64,000 bases of DNA from Oscillospiraceae bacterium (GCA_017458065.1 JAFTGD010000017.1:62001-126000), one strand, 5' to 3'; positions 33,670 through 43,069 are shown, counted from the first letter of the stretch. Numbers and translations: made by a program. The notes: a model not told the origin generated them from the sequence alone.

Positions 33670-35432
33670 TACACATCACTCCCTCGTTCCAGCAGCTTTG
33701 CGATAGAGAAGATCTTCACATCACCGATTCCCTCAAAGCGCAGCCGCATGTGATCGCAGCGTCTCGGTCTGACCGGGACCGTGATCGTGCCGGCATTCGG
33801 GAGCTTGATATTCCCGAGCAGGATCCAGAGTCCGGAGCTGTCATACTCCACGTAAACCTGCATACTCGCGTCAAGCGCCATGTTCAGCCGCAGGTTGAAC
33901 CGTGAGATATATCGAACCAGCTGCCGCCCATATCCGGAGACAGACTGTTCATAATGGATAATCCCCGTTTCCGCGCTCCATGAGACCTTGTTTTCCAGGG
34001 TCCCGTCCGCGCCGTTGAGGTCATAGATCCGGTTTCCAGCCATCGCATACAGAGAGTCGTTCCACTTGTCGAACATCTCAACATGCAGATCGTCCTCGTG
34101 CATCCAGAGCCCGCGCTGCACATCGAAGCAGAACAAATGCCATGCGTTGTAGCTGTCTCTCATGCTGATGTAGTACCGGTTTCCAAAGGATCCCGCCACC
34201 GCATCGTAATACCGCTCATCGCCCAGAGCGGCTCCGACCTCCGCAGGCATACCGCCCTGGTACGCCATGACTCCGGCCCTCGCCTTGTAGTACAGCGTCT
34301 CATTGACCACAGCCAGCGACCGCCAGCTTCCCTCCTGCACACCACGCGCCGGGATGTCGCCAATCTGATGAGCGCCCACAGGAGAAACGGAAATCGGATG
34401 GATGACATTTTCCTTAAAGAACGTCGGAGTCCCCAGAAAGTTTATGCAGCCGGTCCACGGTCCGTCAGATCCCCGGCTCCCTCGCCAGCTGTCCGTGCTG
34501 ACACCCAGGTATTGCTCCCAATTTCGGAAGTCTCCCAGAGCGCAGCAGTAAACCTCGTTGATGTTGCCCTTGCCGGGAATGTTCCCGTAGAAGCAGCCCC
34601 ACAGCCGGTTCTGCGCCTCGCACACATAGTCCATGTCCGGCACATCCCTTGAGATGGTGATACTCGCTGAAGTCTGCGTGAACTGTTCTTCCTGGATCCC
34701 GACAACCACGCAGTAGTCATAGCTCGTCGTCGGATCTCCGCCCACGGCATAGAGGATCTTGCTCCCGTTCAGGTCGTCGAAGTATGCGCCGGAGAGGTTC
34801 ACCCCGTCGTATTCCTTGAACGCCGTCGAGAGCTGCCCCATCGTGAGGAAGTCCATCCGCGTGTACACCGTCTCAATGACAACCCATGTCTCGGTATACA
34901 TGCTCCATTCCTTGACGCTGCCGTCTGTCGTGTCGATCCAGATTTCCCCGTTTTCCGGTTCCTCCGGTTCGGAAGAGCTTTTGTGGACGTTGGTGTAATA
35001 CTCGCCGTCGCTGTGGCACATCGTATATGTCACAGCCCCGGTGTAGGACCACTCCGCGCCCATGCTGCCGTAATCGGACAGATCCATTGTGTTGATGTAC
35101 TTCTTGTCCGGGAAGATGCAGATATACGCGCCCATACTGACCAGCTGCTTTGCCGTGAGTCCCGTGAGACCAGTCGCGTAGCCGTTGGCATACAGCGTCC
35201 CGTTGTCCACCCAATACAGCGCATTCTTCGCGATGATCCCCTGCAGCCTATTGAAATTCCGGTTCAGCGTGCCGCGTCTGTCCCTGGTGGAAAACATCGG
35301 ATAATATTTTGTCGTGAGATTCTTCGTCGCGTAGAACTCACCGTCATTAATGCGGAGGTTGTGATTATAGCCGCCGAAAGCGTCAATCAGCTGCCGCGTC
35401 TGTCTTGTCGTGTTCAGTTTCGGATAATGCAC
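33669..35432 (-). CDS. Short-tail or neck structural protein, possibly a beta-propeller hub
   Basis: The 587-residue product starts MHYPKLNTTRQTRQLIDAFGG, with repeated beta-rich blade-like segments (ALYWVDNGTLYANG, RLWGCFYGN, ETLYYKARAGVMAYQGG, DSLYAMAGNRIYDL). This periodicity resembles beta-propeller tail hubs such as P22 gp10 (packaged DNA stabilisation). Its position between the head adaptor and the fibers fits a portal-closing or short-tail component. The family is not certain. The start is at 35432, 12 bp after the adaptor gene. Confidence 0.5.
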   Translation of the reverse strand: MHYPKLNTTRQTRQLIDAFGGYNHNLRINDGEFYATKNLTTKYYPMFSTRDRRGTLNRNFNRLQGIIAKNALYWVDNGTLYANGYATGLTGLTAKQLVSMGAYICIFPDKKYINTMDLSDYGSMGAEWSYTGAVTYTMCHSDGEYYTNVHKSSSEPEEPENGEIWIDTTDGSVKEWSMYTETWVVIETVYTRMDFLTMGQLSTAFKEYDGVNLSGAYFDDLNGSKILYAVGGDPTTSYDYCVVVGIQEEQFTQTSASITISRDVPDMDYVCEAQNRLWGCFYGNIPGKGNINEVYCCALGDFRNWEQYLGVSTDSWRGSRGSDGPWTGCINFLGTPTFFKENVIHPISVSPVGAHQIGDIPARGVQEGSWRSLAVVNETLYYKARAGVMAYQGGMPAEVGAALGDERYYDAVAGSFGNRYYISMRDSYNAWHLFCFDVQRGLWMHEDDLHVEMFDKWNDSLYAMAGNRIYDLNGADGTLENKVSWSAETGIIHYEQSVSGYGRQLVRYISRFNLRLNMALDASMQVYVEYDSSGLWILLGNIKLPNAGTITVPVRPRRCDHMRLRFEGIGDVKIFSIAKLLERGSDV

Positions 35433-35444
35433 AGCCGATCCTCC

Positions 35445-35837
35445 TCAGAAATAGATTTTCCTCGCGCCCTTCGGTCGGTGACTCTGGTTATAGGCGTTCC
35501 GGAACTCAGAATACAGAGACTCAAAGACCGCATTGGAAGCATTGAACGCCTCAGTCTCCATATTCGCCAGGTCGATCTGTGCGGAGAGCCATCGGATGTA
35601 GATCTCCGCATAAGGCTCCGGCACCAGCAGGACAGACTCTTCGTTCTCCTCAGTGTATCCATTAAAGGTAGGCGGATTCCCTTCGTCGTCCAGCTGGTCC
35701 TCATTCCACTCATGCGTCAGAGCGATCTCATTCCAGATCCGCAGGTCCAGCCGGTTGAGCCAGCTGATTTTCTGCCGCTTGGTGTACATATTCACTTTGA
35801 GCGCATCGACCTCATTGATCGCTTCAATTACTTTCAT
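35445..35837 (-). CDS. Head-tail adaptor-like protein
   Basis: This 130-residue, mainly helical protein lies between the capsid block and the tail block. The motif EPYAEIYIRWLSAQIDLANMETEAFNAS and the closing Tyr/Arg-rich tail are common in small connector proteins that bind beneath the portal. It is named mainly from position, size and helix content. Confidence 0.5.
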   Translation of the reverse strand: MKVIEAINEVDALKVNMYTKRQKISWLNRLDLRIWNEIALTHEWNEDQLDDEGNPPTFNGYTEENEESVLLVPEPYAEIYIRWLSAQIDLANMETEAFNASNAVFESLYSEFRNAYNQSHRPKGARKIYF

Positions 35838-35881
35838 GACCTCGCTCCTTCAAAAACAGGGCGCTTTGTGCGCCCCGTAAT

Positions 35882-36100
35882 TTAATCTGTTTTCTTCTGC
35901 GCTTTCTCCTGGAACTCGATACCGGCAAGCTTCTGCTCTTCGGCATGGTTCAGGACTTCCACCACGCACTCAGGGACTTCGACTTCGACGCCGCGCTTGA
36001 TGAGCCAAGTGCGCTGATTTACTCGGACAAACACATCGTCCTTCTCATACTTCGTGAGCGGGAGTCTGATTTTGACCATCTTTTCTTTTACTTCTGCCAT
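35882..36100 (-). CDS. Small phage structural-region protein (72 residues)
   Basis: The product is MAEVKEKMVKIRLPLTKYEKDD, then VFVRVNQRTWLIKRGVEVEVP. It is charged, with a short beta-rich core and a helical end. The RTWLIKRG-VEV-VP pattern recurs in small proteins encoded after N4-gp56 capsid genes in clostridial phages. It may be a head decoration or connector protein; the function is unknown. Confidence 0.5.
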   Translation of the reverse strand: MAEVKEKMVKIRLPLTKYEKDDVFVRVNQRTWLIKRGVEVEVPECVVEVLNHAEEQKLAGIEFQEKAQKKTD

Positions 36101-36164
36101 GACTTTTTCTCCTCTCTAAAAAAGCAAGGGAGAGGCTATTGCCCGCCTCTCCCTCAGTAATGAT

Positions 36165-37190
36165 TTAGTTGGCCTGCGCCGTCGCGGAATAGCGGGAAGA
36201 GCAGCATTCCAGACGGATGAGATACGTCGGGATGAGGATCTCAGCGGTCTTGATCGCTTTCCAGCCGACAGAGCTGCGCTGATCCAGAGGATCCGCAGTA
36301 CCGGCGGAGCCCTTCTGCTTGACGATGGTCTGCAGACCGCCGCCCTCGATCTCGGTGACGCCGTAAGCGCCCTCGCCGATGAACAGGCAGGAGAACACGG
36401 ACAGGTTGGTGGGGCAACCGGTTCCGCGCCAGATCTTCGCCTCCGTGGAGGAGACAAAGCGGCATCCGCCGATCTGACCCAGCTCACCCTGATAGATGTT
36501 CTCGGTGTCCACGTACTCATGCGGCTTGCGCCAGTCGGGATCCCTCATCAGATCATAGGCGGCATAGGGATGCAGGATGCAGACGTAATAACCGTCGAAG
36601 GTGGGCGCGTTCTGCGCTCTCAGCTCCGTGACGGCCTGCTCCACCAGATCCACGGTGAGGACAGCGGTTGCGTCCAGACCGGTGCGGCTGGTGACAGCGG
36701 TCTCTGCTCCGGTGGAAGCGTTGATCTTCGGCGCGTACATGACGTTGGTCCCGGCGTTCAGCACATCACGGGTGATGGTGTCGAGCGTGAGACCGGCCTG
36801 ACGGCCCAGGATCTTGGTCGCTTCCAGAATGGTGTTGTCCAGAGCGGTGAGCTCAAGGACATCGGACTGTACGATGTAATCACCGTACTGATGAACTTCG
36901 GCGGTGATGTACTTCACATCGAGGATGTTGCCGTCGGGGGTAACGCCCTCGGTGAGAGCCGTCAGCGCCTTTGCCAGCGGGGAGAAGGAACGGAACTCGA
37001 TCACTTTGCCCTTACCGGCGGGAATCGGCCTCTTCTGACCGAACTGATCATGGACCAGCGCAGCCTGCGCATAGTCGATGAGGTTCATGTCGTAGTAGGT
37101 CTTCATTTCGGGGGACAGGTCGTTCCCCGTGGTGTTCAGCAGCGTGGTCTGCACTGCGAACAGCTGAATGAAATCGAACTTGAATTTCAT
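36165..37190 (-). CDS. Major capsid protein, N4-gp56 family
   Basis: The product is about 341 residues. LSPEMKTYYDMNLIDYAQ, VHDQFGQKRPIPAGKGKVIEF, LTEGVTPDG, HQYGDYIVQSDVLELTA and GLTLDTITRDVLNAGTNV are signatures of the N4-gp56 major capsid family. The ATG at 37190 has GAGGAG 7 nt upstream; the TTG start at 37208 is rejected. The N-terminus, MKFKFDFIQLFAVQTT, contains an IQLFA motif like the cleavage site of L27, and a Prp-type protease is encoded two genes upstream, so maturation by cleavage after about residue 12 is likely. Confidence 0.88.
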   Translation of the reverse strand: MKFKFDFIQLFAVQTTLLNTTGNDLSPEMKTYYDMNLIDYAQAALVHDQFGQKRPIPAGKGKVIEFRSFSPLAKALTALTEGVTPDGNILDVKYITAEVHQYGDYIVQSDVLELTALDNTILEATKILGRQAGLTLDTITRDVLNAGTNVMYAPKINASTGAETAVTSRTGLDATAVLTVDLVEQAVTELRAQNAPTFDGYYVCILHPYAAYDLMRDPDWRKPHEYVDTENIYQGELGQIGGCRFVSSTEAKIWRGTGCPTNLSVFSCLFIGEGAYGVTEIEGGGLQTIVKQKGSAGTADPLDQRSSVGWKAIKTAEILIPTYLIRLECCSSRYSATAQAN

Positions 37191-37237
37191 GATAAATCTC
37201 CTCTTCAATGTGTGTCGGCGGAGGAGATCAATCCGTC

Positions 37238-38179
37238 TTAGAAGCGAACTTTCTCTCCTCTCGCAACCCGGCGGTTGATTTCACGCCGGTCTTGCTTGGT
37301 GAGCTGTGACACATCGCTCTTGACAACAACGGCAGCGCGGCCTCCCATTGCCCCTTCCGTCGGGCGTCTCTGCCCGGAGCGGATGTCGTTCGCCGTCTTC
37401 TCCTGGATCTTCGCTGCGGTGATGTTCATCGCGGCGGGCAGGATCTCATCCTTGTGGATGACCTCATAAGCGGTCTGAATCGGGACATTGGATTTGAGGA
37501 GCGCCCGGAACTGCTCGTTTTGGAGTTCGCCTTGAAGATCGAAGCCGGGGTAAATCTGCTTTACCGCTTCGGCCTGCTGCATCCATGCGGCATATAGAGC
37601 GTCGGCCTGCTTCTGTGTCTTCTCCTGCTCCATCTGAGCTTTCAGAGCGGCGTTCTCCCGCTCCATCTTCCGGATCTCCTTGACCTGCGCGACAGTAAGC
37701 CCGCGTTCCAGCGCCTCGTCTTCGTAAAAAGACTCGTCCTCTTCGATCGCCTTGACAAGTGCTTCGATGTTGCCCTTCTCGGTTCCGTACTTCCCCGTGA
37801 GGATGTCGAGCATCGGAGCCAGCGCGTTGTACTTGGCAACGGTCTCGCTTGTGCTCTTGAGCCGCTTCTGGATCGTCTCCTGCACTCTCGCATCGTAGAG
37901 GTCCTTGTACTCTCCCTTGATCAGCGCTTCAAACTTGGCGTTTCTGTCGTCTGCCGAAAGCTGCTCCCCGGCGGCAGGTGCAGCGTTCTCCTGGATGCCG
38001 TACTGGACATTCGCAAGAGGATTGCTTTTACGCCCGGATTGCGGCTGGACGGGTGCCGCTTCTGTCTGTCCTGCGGGTGTCGTTCCCGCTGTTCCCGCTC
38101 CGGTGCCACCATCTCCGCCTCCGGCGCCTTCGCCGAAGAGCTGGATGTCAAAGAGGGAACTCAAAGAAAGATTGTGCAT
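37238..38179 (-). CDS. Capsid scaffold protein
   Basis: The product has 313 residues: a Gly/Pro-rich N-terminal part, a long charged helical centre (ENAALKAQMEQEKTQKQADAL, about 175-200) and a basic C-terminus (QDRREINRRVARGEKVRF). The composition and the place just before the major capsid gene are typical of scaffolds. The N-terminus MHNLSLSSLFDIQLFGEG carries the same IQLF element as the capsid protein, suggesting that one protease trims both. Confidence 0.75.
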   Translation of the reverse strand: MHNLSLSSLFDIQLFGEGAGGGDGGTGAGTAGTTPAGQTEAAPVQPQSGRKSNPLANVQYGIQENAAPAAGEQLSADDRNAKFEALIKGEYKDLYDARVQETIQKRLKSTSETVAKYNALAPMLDILTGKYGTEKGNIEALVKAIEEDESFYEDEALERGLTVAQVKEIRKMERENAALKAQMEQEKTQKQADALYAAWMQQAEAVKQIYPGFDLQGELQNEQFRALLKSNVPIQTAYEVIHKDEILPAAMNITAAKIQEKTANDIRSGQRRPTEGAMGGRAAVVVKSDVSQLTKQDRREINRRVARGEKVRF

Positions 38180-38215
38180 TGATGCCTCCTGTCCGTAAGG
38201 TGGACGACTCCGTTT

Positions 38216-38590
38216 TTATTCTGAATCAGCGTCTCCGGACTCTTCGTCCTCGTCCGCCGGTTCAAGCAGAATGAGTTTGACATGCTCCGGATAACTCTCC
38301 TGCAGCAGCTGGAAACCAATCGCTGCCACATGGAAGAAATCCATCGCTTCCTTGATCGCGTCTTCCTTTGGCTTTGCCACGACGCGGATGTTGCCGTTCC
38401 CGATTTTGATCTTCACATCGTCCAGGGACCCGGCCTTTGCCATGAGGTCGATGCACTGCGCGATCGTCATCGCCAGGACGGAAGCTCCGGCGCACACCGG
38501 ATCCCTTCCCAGATCCGCGAAGTCCGCATGACCGTTGACCCGCATCTCAATCGCGCTGTCCGGCCTCAGGAATACTCTCGCTGTTACCAT
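38216..38590 (-). CDS. Prp-type cysteine protease (prohead protease role)
   Basis: This 124-residue homologue of the ribosomal-processing cysteine protease Prp has the catalytic His in NGHADFADLGRD (H21) and Cys in PVCAGAS (C33). Spacing and flanks match Prp, which removes the N-terminal extension of ribosomal protein L27 in Bacillota and processes phage 80alpha capsid and scaffold proteins in Staphylococcus aureus. Its position between portal and scaffold, and the IQLF motifs in scaffold and capsid, point to a dedicated phage copy for head maturation. An acidic tail ends the protein. Confidence 0.8.
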   Translation of the reverse strand: MVTARVFLRPDSAIEMRVNGHADFADLGRDPVCAGASVLAMTIAQCIDLMAKAGSLDDVKIKIGNGNIRVVAKPKEDAIKEAMDFFHVAAIGFQLLQESYPEHVKLILLEPADEDEESGDADSE

Positions 38591-38595
38591 GCTTC

Positions 38596-40632
38596 TTACC
38601 TCGGTGCTGTGCTCTGCGCGACTCTCTGCCGCGCGTTCTTCGTGATGCTGCTCTCGAGACCTTCTCCTTCTCCGCCCAGCGCCTCAAGCTGTGAGACGCC
38701 TCCTGCGGGCATCGGCTGTCCCGGCATCGCCTGCGCCTCCATCCCGAACTGCGCCGCCATGTTCTGTGCAAGCGCCGTTCCGTGTTCCGCGTCCAGCGTC
38801 TGAGCCAGCTGCAGGGCGATCTGCTGCGTCTGCACAAGCATCTGCATCAGCGTCCCGTTCACCTGGATCTTCTGCATCACAAAGTCCTTGCGGTCAAAGT
38901 CCATCATATCGAGACAGGCCAGCGCCGCGTCCGCGTTCTGCGGAGCGAAGAAGCCTGCGGAATAGAATTGAAGCGCAAGTTCATTCTGCGCCATCTTGGA
39001 ATATGGGGACTGTTTCTCAGCGGTGACTTCGATGTCAAAGAGCGGAAGCCGGTATCCGACCTCCACGCCCAGCTCCATCGGCACGCCGTTGACCATCTGT
39101 CCCTGCGGCTGCGGAAGAATCCCCGCGTTTGAATACTGGATGAACTCTTCCCTGCCCTGCTCTCCCAGGATCCGGAACCATCTCGGGATGTCATAGAACT
39201 GTCTCACAAGCTCGATGCACATCAGGACCACTTTCCGGAACGCCCGGTAACTGCCCTTGTTGTTGTCCCTGGAAAGCTTGCTGCCCGCCTCCTGCATCGC
39301 CGCGATAGCGGAAGCGGCTGTCACGCCGGAAGTCGTGCCGCCGGTGGACACGTCGCGGTTTCCCGTCGTTTCCTTGAGCTCTGTGACCTTGTTCGCGAGG
39401 ATCTGGACATACAGCTGATTGAGCGGGTTTGCCTGCACCGGCAGGATGGAATCCGTTCCCAGGTTCCCGTCCACATGGATGAAGTCGCTCGTCGCGTCGG
39501 CAAACTCTTTCTCGTTCACGCTGCCGTCGTTCCGGATGAAGTGTCTCGGCCTCGCGTTGAAGAGCATGTTCTGCAAAATCGCCTGGTCTCCCCGGTCGAT
39601 ATACTCCTGCGCGCTCTTGCCGATGTCGATAAATCCGAAGCCCGTCGGCGTCCCCTTGCAGCGCATCAGCGGATCGAACACAAACGGATACAGCCCGTGA
39701 TCGTACCAGCCGCGTTCCGTGTACTCGGGATCGTTCTCGGTGGCAAACAGCGCGCTCTCCTGCCCTGCGACAAACTTGCAGTAATGCAGCAGCGTCTTTC
39801 CGTTCGCCCCGCGCTTCTTGTAGTACCAGTCCACCACAGCGGATTTGTTGTTGGTGTCCACGGTATCGTCATAGATGTATTTCGTCAGGTCCATGACCGG
39901 ATTGGAAAGCTTGTGTTCCAGCTCCGGGTAGTCCTGAATCAGAATGTCGTTGTCCTGCAGCGTCACATAAAAGACGTTGCGGCTCTCCTGGATGTCGGTG
40001 ATCCCGCTCTCCCAGAAGAGGTTGATCAGATCCACACAGGAAATGTCGATGTCCCCCAGCCCGTTGTGCTTGGAAGGATCCCAGAAGATCCCGTACACGC
40101 CGGTCCCGGACCCGATCTTGTCATCCTGGACGTCGGAGTATGTCGCCTCAAAGTTGCACTGGTCCAGCACCACCGGCAGCACGGAGGACAGGTTCTTCGC
40201 CTCCTGTTTGTCTCCCTCTTCCCTTGGCAGGATGTTCGCCGCCGGGAAGTTGTCCATCGCGTCGGCGTGCTTGTTGGCAATCGAGTTCAGCAGCCACGCG
40301 GACGAAGGTTCGATCTGTTCCTTGTGTCCCCTCTCGGCCTGCTTTCTCCGGAGATACTCCCACTGCCGCAGCTTGTACCACTGCTGATTCTCAATGAGTC
40401 TCCGTTCCAGACTCGCCTTGCCCTCCCGGTACTTGAGAAGCGTCTGGTAGGCGTCCCGGATCTCCGCTTTGTCGACCGGAAGACGCTGAAACGGTTCGGC
40501 CTGCTGGTTGTCCCTCATGTAGAGGCTCTGTGCCACAGCGACGTCTCCCGCGCTGAATCCGACCGTGTTATCCTCAGGCGGCAGCGCTCCGTCCCGGACC
40601 GTCATTCTTCTGTTGTTATTGAATAGCGGCAT
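38596..40632 (-). CDS. Portal protein
   Basis: The product has 678 residues. The helical stem and clip region (SSAWLLNSIANKHADAMDNFPAANILPREE) and the central GSGTGVYGIFWDPSKHNGLGDI segment are typical of large podovirus/P22-like portal proteins. A Gln-rich helical C-terminus (MLVQTQQIALQLAQTLDAE) could form the barrel. The ATG lies 17 nt inside the end of terL, so the two are coupled. Confidence 0.82.
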   Translation of the reverse strand: MPLFNNNRRMTVRDGALPPEDNTVGFSAGDVAVAQSLYMRDNQQAEPFQRLPVDKAEIRDAYQTLLKYREGKASLERRLIENQQWYKLRQWEYLRRKQAERGHKEQIEPSSAWLLNSIANKHADAMDNFPAANILPREEGDKQEAKNLSSVLPVVLDQCNFEATYSDVQDDKIGSGTGVYGIFWDPSKHNGLGDIDISCVDLINLFWESGITDIQESRNVFYVTLQDNDILIQDYPELEHKLSNPVMDLTKYIYDDTVDTNNKSAVVDWYYKKRGANGKTLLHYCKFVAGQESALFATENDPEYTERGWYDHGLYPFVFDPLMRCKGTPTGFGFIDIGKSAQEYIDRGDQAILQNMLFNARPRHFIRNDGSVNEKEFADATSDFIHVDGNLGTDSILPVQANPLNQLYVQILANKVTELKETTGNRDVSTGGTTSGVTAASAIAAMQEAGSKLSRDNNKGSYRAFRKVVLMCIELVRQFYDIPRWFRILGEQGREEFIQYSNAGILPQPQGQMVNGVPMELGVEVGYRLPLFDIEVTAEKQSPYSKMAQNELALQFYSAGFFAPQNADAALACLDMMDFDRKDFVMQKIQVNGTLMQMLVQTQQIALQLAQTLDAEHGTALAQNMAAQFGMEAQAMPGQPMPAGGVSQLEALGGEGEGLESSITKNARQRVAQSTAPR

Positions 40633-42103
40633 CTTCTATGATCTCCATTCTTGGTTTCGCCCTTGCGGGCATCAGCTCCTCCTCGTCGATGTCGAGGAAC
40701 AAATGCAGCGGATTTCTCCGGAACGTACTCGGCGCGGCGGTCTCTCTCGGTTTAATCGGCCTGGACATCAGGAAGTACCGGACCTCATCAGCCACATGGT
40801 CCTCTCCGTCGGTGTCCAGATCCTCCGGCCTGTGCTCGTCGTACAGCAGCGTCGGAATCGTCCGGATGAACGCCTTGCAGTTGTTGAAGACATACATCAT
40901 CGGGAATCCGTTCTCATCAAAAGCCAGCCGGTAATGTACCTGCATCCAGCCCGGAAGCCTCTCATGGTCTCCCGGCTGGAAGTAAACGCCGCTCCTGATC
41001 GCGATCTCCGCCAGACTCGGCCCGCCGTCCTCCTGCCAGATCGCAGGGTCCGCAATGCCGATAACCTTCTTTCCCTTGAGCCATCTGTGTTCCCGCTCGA
41101 TCTTCGCGATCTCGGAAAACACTCTGCTTGCGATCCACTTCACACCCTCGTTCGGTGTCTCCGTGCATCCGTACAGCTCAAGGATCCGGTACGCCACGCC
41201 GTCAAAGTCCACGGCCCACCAGCCGACGGAAAATGGTTTGTTGTATCCCCAATCGAAGGACCGGTAGATCTTCCAGTCCTTCGGAATCTCAAACGGTTCA
41301 ATCACATGGACGAATCTCCGCTGTCTCTGCAACTCCTCGCCGCTCTCCTCAAAACCCGCAGCCTCCGCAGCCACCACGTCGGGCACCATCCGGAAGTCCT
41401 CAAAGAACTGTCCCTCGTAGATGTCCCAATTCCCGTAGAGCCACGCCTCGCGCTTCTTCGGCGGCAGGCTTCTCAGCTGGTCGATGTAATCCGGCTGCGC
41501 TTTCATCAGCGCCAGGTTGTCCGTCACCAGAGACTGGATGAACGAATACTCCTCCGGATTCTCGTCGGGTTTGAATCTCCTGTCGATGAACAGCCTCTTG
41601 ACCCATGCGTGTCCCGGTCCGCCCGGATTGCAGGTGAGATAGATTCTCTTCGGATACTGGTTCACAGCGCGCAGGCAGGGCTTTAGGATCTCCCAGAACT
41701 CTTCCGCGTACTGTGTCGCCTCATCCAGGAAGAAGATGTCCGCTTCCGTTCCCTGAAAGCGCTGCATGTCCCGCTCCGTTTCCAGGTACTTGAACAGGAT
41801 CGTGCTCCCGTTCGGAAAGACAATCTCTTTCTTTGAGTCGTTGTAACTCGCGAACGCATCCTTCTGTCCGCACCGCAGCAGCTTGCACAGCGGCTTGATG
41901 TGATTGCTCCGCAGCTCCGGATAGCTCTTTCGGATGATGCAGACGATGATTCCCGCGTATTGCAGGCACAGCAGCACGGCCTTGATCCGCAGCGCCCAGC
42001 TCTTTCCACCGGCACGCGCTCCGCCGAAGCAGATGTATTTATGCAGGTCGCCCATGAACTGCTTCTGCTTCGGAGATGGTTTCGGAATCGCCAGCCTCGG
42101 CAT
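40616..42103 (-). CDS. terL: Terminase large subunit
   Basis: This 495-residue DNA-packaging motor has Walker A GGARAGGKS (27-35), Walker B IFFLDEAT with D127/E128, coupling motif TCNPGGPGHAW, and a C-terminal RNase H-like nuclease with aspartates in RSFDWGYNKP and IGIADPAIW. It cuts and translocates concatemeric DNA into proheads through the portal. The start overlaps the terS stop as ATGA. Confidence 0.95.
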   Translation of the reverse strand: MPRLAIPKPSPKQKQFMGDLHKYICFGGARAGGKSWALRIKAVLLCLQYAGIIVCIIRKSYPELRSNHIKPLCKLLRCGQKDAFASYNDSKKEIVFPNGSTILFKYLETERDMQRFQGTEADIFFLDEATQYAEEFWEILKPCLRAVNQYPKRIYLTCNPGGPGHAWVKRLFIDRRFKPDENPEEYSFIQSLVTDNLALMKAQPDYIDQLRSLPPKKREAWLYGNWDIYEGQFFEDFRMVPDVVAAEAAGFEESGEELQRQRRFVHVIEPFEIPKDWKIYRSFDWGYNKPFSVGWWAVDFDGVAYRILELYGCTETPNEGVKWIASRVFSEIAKIEREHRWLKGKKVIGIADPAIWQEDGGPSLAEIAIRSGVYFQPGDHERLPGWMQVHYRLAFDENGFPMMYVFNNCKAFIRTIPTLLYDEHRPEDLDTDGEDHVADEVRYFLMSRPIKPRETAAPSTFRRNPLHLFLDIDEEELMPARAKPRMEIIEDAAIQ

Positions 42104-42687
42104 CAGATCTCAGCCCCTTCCGTGTCCACAAACTCCACGGTAAAGACCTCATCCAGCCTCATCTGGTCCTCGGCCTCTTTCTTGAGCTTTGCGATCCTCG
42201 CTTTCTGCTCCTCGCGGTCGAGCTCAGACTTGTTAAGTCCCTGCATCTCCCGGATGTCCCGCAGCGCGGAAGCCAGCAGCTTGAGTGAGTACGGATTGAT
42301 CACGTCGGGACTTGCCAGCGCGTCGGCGATCCGGTCCATCATGGAATCCGTGATCTCCATGAAGCGCTCGTACCGGTCCCTCGGTGTAATCACCGTGTCC
42401 TCGGCCTCCGGGACGATCAGCGCCGTGCTCTCCGGTTCGTCCGGTTCGGTTCGTTTCGGTTCACTCGGTTCACTTTGGTTCGTTTTGGTTCGCTTTTTGG
42501 AGACGAACTTTGCCTCCTCCGCGAGAGATGTATAATCTGTCCCGCCCGAAGTCCAAAGCTCTTTCGCCGCGATCCTCTTCACCTTTGAGAGACTGACGCC
42601 GTATTTTTCCGCCAGGGACTTGTAGCTTGCGCCTGTTGCGAGGAAGTCAGCCCGGATACGACTCCACAGCTCCGTATCCCTCGCCAC
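42103..42687 (-). CDS. terS: Terminase small subunit
   Basis: The product has 194 residues. The N-terminal helix-turn-helix (YKSLAEKYGVSLSKVKRIAAKE, about 22-43) fits DNA recognition. A Glu/Pro/Ser/Lys-rich linker (about 67-90) is encoded by near-repeats of GGTTCG/GGTTCA, and a helical C-terminal region (about 100-170) is likely for oligomerisation. The start codon is GTG (42687), with GGGGTGA upstream overlapping the preceding stop. Confidence 0.75.
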   Translation of the reverse strand: MARDTELWSRIRADFLATGASYKSLAEKYGVSLSKVKRIAAKELWTSGGTDYTSLAEEAKFVSKKRTKTNQSEPSEPKRTEPDEPESTALIVPEAEDTVITPRDRYERFMEITDSMMDRIADALASPDVINPYSLKLLASALRDIREMQGLNKSELDREEQKARIAKLKKEAEDQMRLDEVFTVEFVDTEGAEI

Positions 42688-42693
42688 TCAGAA

Positions 42694-43029
42694 TCACCCC
42701 TGTTCGTTGGGGATTATCAGCTTGTGACCCTCCACATAGATCTCGCCCAGCACAGCCAGCGCTGCCTCGTCCACATCCGCGTACAGATTGCCGTTGTCGT
42801 CGGTCATAACCGGGATCCCGGCCTTGTCTCCCTTGCGCTCCGGAGCGTTCAGGGGACTGGTTGCGCGCCGTCCGTAGATGACGTTCTCATTCTCGTTGTT
42901 CTCAAACAGCGCCGCCACTTCATCCGGGACGGATACAGTCTCTCCTGCGGTGTAGGTATATCTCACTCCGTTCAGGACGACGAATACCGGATTGCCGCGT
43001 CCGTCAGGAATCTTGATTGTTTTGCTCAT
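42694..43029 (-). CDS. Phage protein, first gene of the late operon
   Basis: The product has 111 residues and starts MSKTIKIPDGRGNPVFVVLNG. Beta-rich at the start and hydrophilic after, it ends with VEGHKLIIPNEQG. It is unrecognised. It follows the early-operon terminator and precedes terS by 6 bp, so it probably opens the packaging/structural transcription unit. Confidence 0.5.
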   Translation of the reverse strand: MSKTIKIPDGRGNPVFVVLNGVRYTYTAGETVSVPDEVAALFENNENENVIYGRRATSPLNAPERKGDKAGIPVMTDDNGNLYADVDEAALAVLGEIYVEGHKLIIPNEQG

Positions 43030-43069
43030 GGTTCAGCCCTCCAATTTCAAGCCTGCATCCAGTGTAACA

